Part shown: positions 42,126 to 46,668 of the stretch, one piece after another | Numbering within the stretch: the stretch's first letter is position 1 | Layout of the letters: every line of letters begins with the position of its first letter | Assembly (NCBI GenBank): GCA_029262355.1 | Contig: JAJCZO010000442.1 | Span: 1 to 46,668, forward strand | Reading direction: 5' to 3' | Source: Deltaproteobacteria bacterium | GTDB taxonomy: Bacteria > Desulfobacterota > Binatia > UBA12015 | DNA: 46,668 nucleotides | The notes under the pieces: model-generated | What the model was told of the DNA's origin: nothing | Databases searched by the model: none | The model's input: only the letters and a program-made list of their open reading frames with translations | Made by a program: the position numbers and the translations under genes

Positions 42126-42775
42126 GCGAGCCGGCGAAATCCTCGGGCCCCGCGGCCGAGGCACCCGGCAAGCTAGAGATCACCCCGGGCCGACTCGTCT
42201 TGGTCTTCCTCGCGGCCGGACTGCTCGGAGTCCTGGAGGTCGGCGCACTCGACTTCGCGTACGAGAAGCTCGGCGTGCCCCACCGCTACTTCTTCATGCT
42301 GCTGTTCTTCTCGTGGATCGGCAGCATGGTGAATCTTCCTCTCTTCACGCTTTCGGCATTGGAGGACGCGAAGCCTACCGTCGTTGCGGTGAACCTCGGC
42401 GGGGCAATCGTGCCGACGCTGCTCTCGTTGTGGGTGATCGCACAGCAGTCGAACCCGACACCCGTGCTCCTTTCGATGCTCATCGTCGCCGGCGTAACCT
42501 ATCTGATCGCCACGCCGGTCAAGGGCGTGGGCATCGCGATGCCAATGTTGATCCCTCCACTCGCTGCAGCCGGCGCCGCGCTGGTCCTCGCACCCGAAAC
42601 CCCGGCCGCCGCAGCGTACGCGGGAGGGACGCTCGGCGCGCTACTCGGAGCCGATCTCTTGAACCTGCCGAGGATTCGAACGCTCGGGGCGCCCCTTGTT
42701 TCGATCGGTGGAGCGGGAACGTTCGACGGCGTGTTCCTGACCGGCCTCATCGCAGTGCTCCTCGCTGTCGCCTAA
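42122..42775 (+). CDS. DUF1614 family membrane protein
   Basis: The product is 217 aa with about six or seven membrane helices (LVLVFLAAGLLGVLEVGALD, NLGGAIVPTLLSLWVI, MLIVAGVTYLIATPV, LIPPLAAAGAALVLAP). The conserved end LGALLGADLLNLPRIRTLGA followed by SIGGAGTFDGVFLTGLIAVL is the hallmark of DUF1614. Function is not established. It is coupled to the ferredoxin gene and 15 bases ahead of MprF. Confidence 0.92.
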   Translation: MSEPAKSSGPAAEAPGKLEITPGRLVLVFLAAGLLGVLEVGALDFAYEKLGVPHRYFFMLLFFSWIGSMVNLPLFTLSALEDAKPTVVAVNLGGAIVPTLLSLWVIAQQSNPTPVLLSMLIVAGVTYLIATPVKGVGIAMPMLIPPLAAAGAALVLAPETPAAAAYAGGTLGALLGADLLNLPRIRTLGAPLVSIGGAGTFDGVFLTGLIAVLLAVA

Positions 42776-42790
42776 GGGAGCGGACCTGAG

Positions 42791-45343
42791 ATGACGTTGC
42801 TTCGTCGGTACGGGCCTCCTCTACTCGGCGTGGTTCTCGTCATCGCCGTCGGGGTGATTTTGCATCGCGAACTCCGCGACATCCCCGGCCATCAGATCCT
42901 CGCGTACGCGCAAAGCCTCCCCGTCACCGTGATCGCGCTTTCGCTCGTTCTCTCGGCGCTGAGCTACATCGTCCTGACCGCCTACGACGCACTTGCGCTC
43001 GTCTACCTCGACCACTGGCTTCCGTACCGGCGAATCGCGATGGCCTCGTTCGTCGGATACGTGGTGAACCACAACCTGGGGCCGATCTTTCTCGGCGGCA
43101 GCGCCGTTCGCTACCGGCTCTACTCGAGTTGGGGGTTGTCCTCGGTCGAGATCGCGCAGGTGATCGCCTTCACCGGGCTTACCTTCTGGCTCGGTTTTCT
43201 TACGCTCGCTGGTGCCATTCTCGTCATCGAACCGGGCGACCTGCACGCGCTGGTGCCGCTCGATCCCAACCTAACCCGCCTGCTCGGGCTCGTCGGGCCC
43301 CTCCTCGTCGGAGGCTACCTCTTCCGGTGCTCACTGCGATCGCGCCCCCTGCGACTGAAGAGCTGGGAAGTCTCGATGCCGTCGCCGCAACTCGGCGTGG
43401 GGCAGATCCTCGTTTCGAGCGTCGATTGGCTCGTCGCCGCGGCCGTTCTATGGACTCTCCTCCCTGCAACACCCGACCTCACGTTCGCGATCTTCTTCGG
43501 GTCGTTCCTACTCGCCCAAGTGATCGGCGTTGCCAGCACGGTGCCGGCCGGGCTCGGTGTGTTCGAGGCGACCCTGCTGATCGCGCTCGCGCCATTCGCG
43601 CCAAAGTCCGAGTTGCTCGGAGCCATCTTGGTGTTTCGCGGCGTGTACTACGTCGTGCCCCTCGCGGTCGCGAGCTTGCTCCTGGGCGGTCACGAACTCC
43701 TGGAGCGTCGGTCGCACGCGGCCGAGATGGGCCGTATCGTATCCCGGTGGGTTCCCGAAATCGTGCCGCAGGCATTCGCCCTGCTCACCTTCGTGTGTGG
43801 CCTGCTGCTGCTCGTCGGCGGAACCGTGCCGACGGAAACCTCGAAGCTCCAATGGCTGGCTCACTTTCTCCCGATCTCGGTGCTGAACCTTTCCAACTTC
43901 CTTGCGAGCCTCGTCGGCATGGCGCTCGTGTTGCTCGGGCGCGGACTGCAGCAGCGGCTGAACGCCGCGTGGGCCTTGACGGTAGGCCTGCTGGCCGCCG
44001 GCGTGGCCTTCACTCTGCTTCACTCCTTCGACCTTCAGACCGCCGCCGTGCTCACCACCGCGCTCGTGGCGCTGCTGCCCTGCCGACGGCACTTTGATCG
44101 AAGCTCTTCGTTGTTCGACGAACCGCTCACCCCAGGCTGGACGTTTGCCGCGTTGTTCGTGCTGGTCGGCGCGGGTTGGCTGCTGCTGTTCTCGCATCGT
44201 CACGTAGAGTATCGCGCCGACCTCTGGTGGCAGTTCGAGGTCTCGAGCCAAGCGTCGCGCGGGCTCCGCGCGCTCGCCGGTGCCGCGGCCGTGCTCTTCG
44301 CCTATGGTGTTGCGCGGCTGCTGCGCCCCATCCCGCCCGATCCGTCGGCGCCGTCAGACGAGACCTGGGCCCACATCGAAACCGCCGTGCGCGACTCTCC
44401 CGTCGCGGCCTCGCACCTGGCGCTCCTCGGCGACAAGTCGTTCCTGTTGAGCGCCGACGAGCGATCCTTCCTCATGTACGGGACCTCAGGCTCGACCTTC
44501 GTCGCCCTCGGCGATCCCGTGGGCGCGCCCGAGAGCACCCGCGACCTCGTCTGGCGATTCCATGAGTTGGCGCAGCGCCACGGTGCGCGGACCGTGTTCT
44601 ACGAGGTGGGCTCGACGAACCTGGCGCTCTACGTCGACCTCGGCCTGACTCTGCTGAAGGTAGGCGACGAGGCGCACGTTCCCCTCGAGGACTTCGACCT
44701 CGACGGGCCGGGGCGCGCGCGCTTGCGCCGCGCGCATCGACAAGCCGCCGCCGACGGCTGCGAGTTCGAGATCCTCCCGGCCCCGTCCGTGAGTGCGCTG
44801 GTGCCCGAACTCCGAGCAGTCTCGGACGCTTGGCTCGCCGAGAAGAACACGCGCGAAAAGGGCTTTTCGCTCGGCCGGTTCGAGCCCGACTATCTCGCGC
44901 GACTCCCGGTCGCCGTCGTGCGGCGCGAAGGCCGGATCATCGCGTTTGCGAATCTCTGGGAAAGCGGACAGCACCAAGAGATGTCCCTTGATCTCATGCG
45001 CCAGGCTCGGAATGGGCCGAGGGGCCTCATGGACTTTCTGTTCCTCGAAGTCATGAAGTGGGCGAAGCAACACCACTACCGGCAGTTCAACCTCGGGCTC
45101 GCGCCGTTCTCGGGGATGGAGGAGCACTCGCTCGCTCCGCTTTGGAGCCGGGCGGGCGCGTTCCTCTACCGACACGGCGAGCACTTCTACAACTTCCAGG
45201 GGCTTCGCCACTACAAGGACAAGTTCGACCCCCAGTGGTCCCCGCGGTACTTGGCCTCCCCCGGAGGCTTTGCGCTGCCTGGGCTGATTACCGACGTGGC
45301 AGCGCTCATCTCCGGAGGAGTCCGGGGAGTCGTCGGGCGATGA
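42791..45343 (+). CDS. mprF: MprF: bifunctional aminoacyl-phosphatidylglycerol synthase/flippase
   Basis: The product is 850 aa, the normal family length. The N-terminal ~510 residues carry the flippase with some 12-14 membrane helices (PLLGVVLVIAVGVILH, VGYVVNHNLGPIFLGGSAVR, ASTVPAGLGVFEATLLIALA). The C-terminal ~300 residues are the cytoplasmic DUF2156 GNAT-like synthase domain (DKSFLLSADERSFLMYGTSG, GDPVGAPESTRDLVWRFHEL, EKGFSLGRFEPDYLARLPVA, GLMDFLFLEVMKWAK, FNLGLAPFSGMEE). The enzyme transfers an amino acid (Lys or Ala) from aminoacyl-tRNA to phosphatidylglycerol and moves the lipid across the membrane, reducing sensitivity to cationic peptides. Amino-acid specificity cannot be read here. 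The stop overlaps the channel gene start. Confidence 0.95.
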   Translation: MTLLRRYGPPLLGVVLVIAVGVILHRELRDIPGHQILAYAQSLPVTVIALSLVLSALSYIVLTAYDALALVYLDHWLPYRRIAMASFVGYVVNHNLGPIFLGGSAVRYRLYSSWGLSSVEIAQVIAFTGLTFWLGFLTLAGAILVIEPGDLHALVPLDPNLTRLLGLVGPLLVGGYLFRCSLRSRPLRLKSWEVSMPSPQLGVGQILVSSVDWLVAAAVLWTLLPATPDLTFAIFFGSFLLAQVIGVASTVPAGLGVFEATLLIALAPFAPKSELLGAILVFRGVYYVVPLAVASLLLGGHELLERRSHAAEMGRIVSRWVPEIVPQAFALLTFVCGLLLLVGGTVPTETSKLQWLAHFLPISVLNLSNFLASLVGMALVLLGRGLQQRLNAAWALTVGLLAAGVAFTLLHSFDLQTAAVLTTALVALLPCRRHFDRSSSLFDEPLTPGWTFAALFVLVGAGWLLLFSHRHVEYRADLWWQFEVSSQASRGLRALAGAAAVLFAYGVARLLRPIPPDPSAPSDETWAHIETAVRDSPVAASHLALLGDKSFLLSADERSFLMYGTSGSTFVALGDPVGAPESTRDLVWRFHELAQRHGARTVFYEVGSTNLALYVDLGLTLLKVGDEAHVPLEDFDLDGPGRARLRRAHRQAAADGCEFEILPAPSVSALVPELRAVSDAWLAEKNTREKGFSLGRFEPDYLARLPVAVVRREGRIIAFANLWESGQHQEMSLDLMRQARNGPRGLMDFLFLEVMKWAKQHHYRQFNLGLAPFSGMEEHSLAPLWSRAGAFLYRHGEHFYNFQGLRHYKDKFDPQWSPRYLASPGGFALPGLITDVAALISGGVRGVVGR

Positions 45344-46017
45344 CACCCCTTCTGTCCAGTTTGAGGGGGCGGTACGCCGCGATCTTGGCCGGGGCCCTGA
45401 TCCTCTTCGTCTTCGAGCCGATCCTCACCGACCAGCGGGAGATTCCCTGGGGGCTGACCGGCGTCACACTCCTCCTGCTCCTCGGGAGCCTACGGGCGGT
45501 GTGGAGGAGCCGCCGCCTCTTTGCTGTGGTGGCGATTCTCGGGACGATCTTCATCGGCTGTGAAGCGGCGGAACCAATGTTCGGAGACGGCCTACCGATT
45601 GTGACCGACGGCTTCGGGCTGGCCTTCCTCGGGGTCACGCTGGCCGGTATCCTCGCCGACATCTTCACCCGCGAGGAGATCACGCCCGATACGATCTTCG
45701 GCGCCTCTGCGGTCTACCTCCTCATCGGACTCGTCTTCGGTCGCGCCTTCATGCTGATCGCCCACCTCGACCCCACCGCCTTCGCGGTATCGGACGCGTT
45801 GGCGGCGCAACTCGAACTCGAAGGCTACCGGGGCAGCGGGATTCTGCACTACTTCAGCCTCATTACGCTCACCACCGTAGGCTACGGCGACATCTCCCCC
45901 GTTTCCTCGCTGGCGCGAAACCTGGCGGCGGTCGAGGCCGTCATCGCGCAGCTCTACGTCGCGGCCGTCATCGCGCGCATCGTAGCCCTCTACACTACGC
46001 GCCGCGTCGCCGACTAG
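45340..46017 (+). CDS. Two-pore-helix potassium channel-like protein
   Basis: The ATG at 45340 overlaps the MprF stop and gives 225 aa. Helices at about 13-30, 38-55 and 60-75 and 90-105 precede the pore region ITLTTVGYGDISPVSSLARN with the K+ selectivity filter TVGYGD at 179-184, then a last helix (AVIAQLYVAAVIARIVALYT). This is the Ion_trans_2 pore; no ligand-binding RCK or cyclic-nucleotide domain is attached. Coupling to MprF suggests a common role in envelope charge or membrane-potential control, but that is inference. Confidence 0.93.
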   Translation: MTPLLSSLRGRYAAILAGALILFVFEPILTDQREIPWGLTGVTLLLLLGSLRAVWRSRRLFAVVAILGTIFIGCEAAEPMFGDGLPIVTDGFGLAFLGVTLAGILADIFTREEITPDTIFGASAVYLLIGLVFGRAFMLIAHLDPTAFAVSDALAAQLELEGYRGSGILHYFSLITLTTVGYGDISPVSSLARNLAAVEAVIAQLYVAAVIARIVALYTTRRVAD

Positions 46018-46074
46018 CAGGTTGTCGAAAAGCGCGGGCTAGCAACGGACGCTGGCCCCCGGTACGGTTGCAGG

Positions 46075-46470
46075 ATGCTCGCGTCGCCGTTGAGAATCAT
46101 ATTTCCGATCGTGATCGCCATCGTCCTCGCAGCCGGACCCGCCTCCGCGATCGACGTCATCGTCGTCGAAGAACTGAAGGACACGGCACTCGAATACGGC
46201 CGCTACAGCGGTCGATTCATCACCTGCGACATCCGGCCCCCCGTGCGAATCCGCGCGGCCTATCTCCGGTACGCGCGAAGCCGAGACGCGTCCGACCAGC
46301 ATCTCGAGATCCTCTCCAAGGTCTTCGACGAGGGCGAGGCCCGGACGATCGGACTCCGCATCGGCTATTCGAAGGCCGAATGCGAGGACAAGCTCGCGCA
46401 ACCCGACGCACAGAGACTGCTCACGCAGCTCAAGGAGTGGTACGCGCTGCCGCCGCAGCTGAAGGAGTAG
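46075..46470 (+). CDS. Small secreted hypothetical protein
   Basis: The product is 131 aa with a signal peptide (LRIIFPIVIAIVLAAG, ends ASA). The mature part is charged, with two Cys (FITCDIRPP and AECEDKL) that may form a disulfide and a helical C-terminus (QRLLTQLKEWYALPPQLKE). No family recognised. It lies 57 bases after the channel gene on the same strand, so may be the last gene of that operon. Confidence 0.7.
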   Translation: MLASPLRIIFPIVIAIVLAAGPASAIDVIVVEELKDTALEYGRYSGRFITCDIRPPVRIRAAYLRYARSRDASDQHLEILSKVFDEGEARTIGLRIGYSKAECEDKLAQPDAQRLLTQLKEWYALPPQLKE

Positions 46471-46668
46471 GCGGCCCCGCGCCCACTTCGGCCCAAACAG
46501 GTGCGCGGCGCGCTCTGGCAATTCGAAGATCTTCTTCGAGACCGCTCGCGCAGCCGGGCCTTCCCTTCCGACTAGTGCACCGCCGTCGACATAGGGTTAA
46601 CGGATTGCCGTCTATCGGCGTTCGTCGCAAGGAACGGCGACGCAGGAATATAGGCAATCTTCCGAGGA
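46471..46668. other. Right-hand end, no recognised feature
   Basis: The last 198 bases contain no credible gene; the minus-strand open frame here is Arg-rich and looks like a shadow. Confidence 0.4.

Noticed and set aside
1-46668. Defence systems (restriction-modification, CBASS, retrons, toxin-antitoxin) and rRNA genes
   Set aside because: None of the open frames shows nuclease, methyltransferase, reverse transcriptase or toxin signatures, and no rRNA-like sequence was recognised.

Overview
The window is a 46.7-kb, GC-rich (by eye well over 60% G+C) bacterial segment. Very Gly-, Cys- and InlB-repeat-rich secreted proteins, a Myxococcus-type cysteine-rich repeat, FG-GAP repeats and a DUF6502/lipoprotein pair suggest an uncultured deltaproteobacterial lineage (Myxococcota, Desulfobacterota or Binatota-like). 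No marker gene is present, so this placement is an inference.

There are two contrasting halves. Positions 1 to about 31.75 kb are accessory: coding density is low and large secreted-protein genes sit among broken transposases, recombinases and decaying genes. At 1-5.55 kb there is an edge-truncated gene, a transposase fragment, a SnoaL-like gene, a broken Gly-rich/InlB gene and two overlapping NarL-type response regulators, one lacking the receiver aspartate. At 5.87-11.5 kb two adjacent genes encode large secreted Gly-rich proteins; the second (1153 aa) is the intact paralogue of the broken gene. At 11.5-18.1 kb lies a graveyard: hydrolase and glycosidase pseudogenes, IS1182, IS91, tyrosine-recombinase and ISL3 fragments, with one intact sensor kinase (15956-17338). 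At 18.1-24.5 kb are four secreted-protein genes on the minus strand. Two of them share a duplicated ~209-bp upstream region, and between two others lies a scrambled fragment of the InlB-repeat gene. At 24.7-31.7 kb are an IS3 remnant, a degenerate PAS kinase with a lone receiver, a frameshifted IS110 transposase, further transposase scraps, a small possible DNA-binding gene and a broken integrase, ending at tRNA-Leu(UAG).

From tRNA-Leu rightwards (31.75-46.5 kb) the sequence looks like core genome, with intact, tightly packed operons joined by ATGA overlaps: a PGPGW protein; a MacB-type efflux system (HlyD adaptor, ATPase, two permeases); a GMC oxidoreductase with a small partner, downstream of a striking AT-rich palindrome; a DUF6502 protein with a DUF5666-like lipoprotein; and a four-gene operon of ferredoxin, DUF1614 membrane protein, MprF and potassium channel. 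A small secreted protein follows.

The most unusual items are the lineage-specific secreted-protein family with its broken copies, a 48-bp block excised and re-inserted inverted within one broken copy, the duplicated promoter/leader region, the phospho-mimetic-looking regulator, and the sharp tRNA-Leu boundary. No CRISPR array, phage structural module or recognisable defence system was found.
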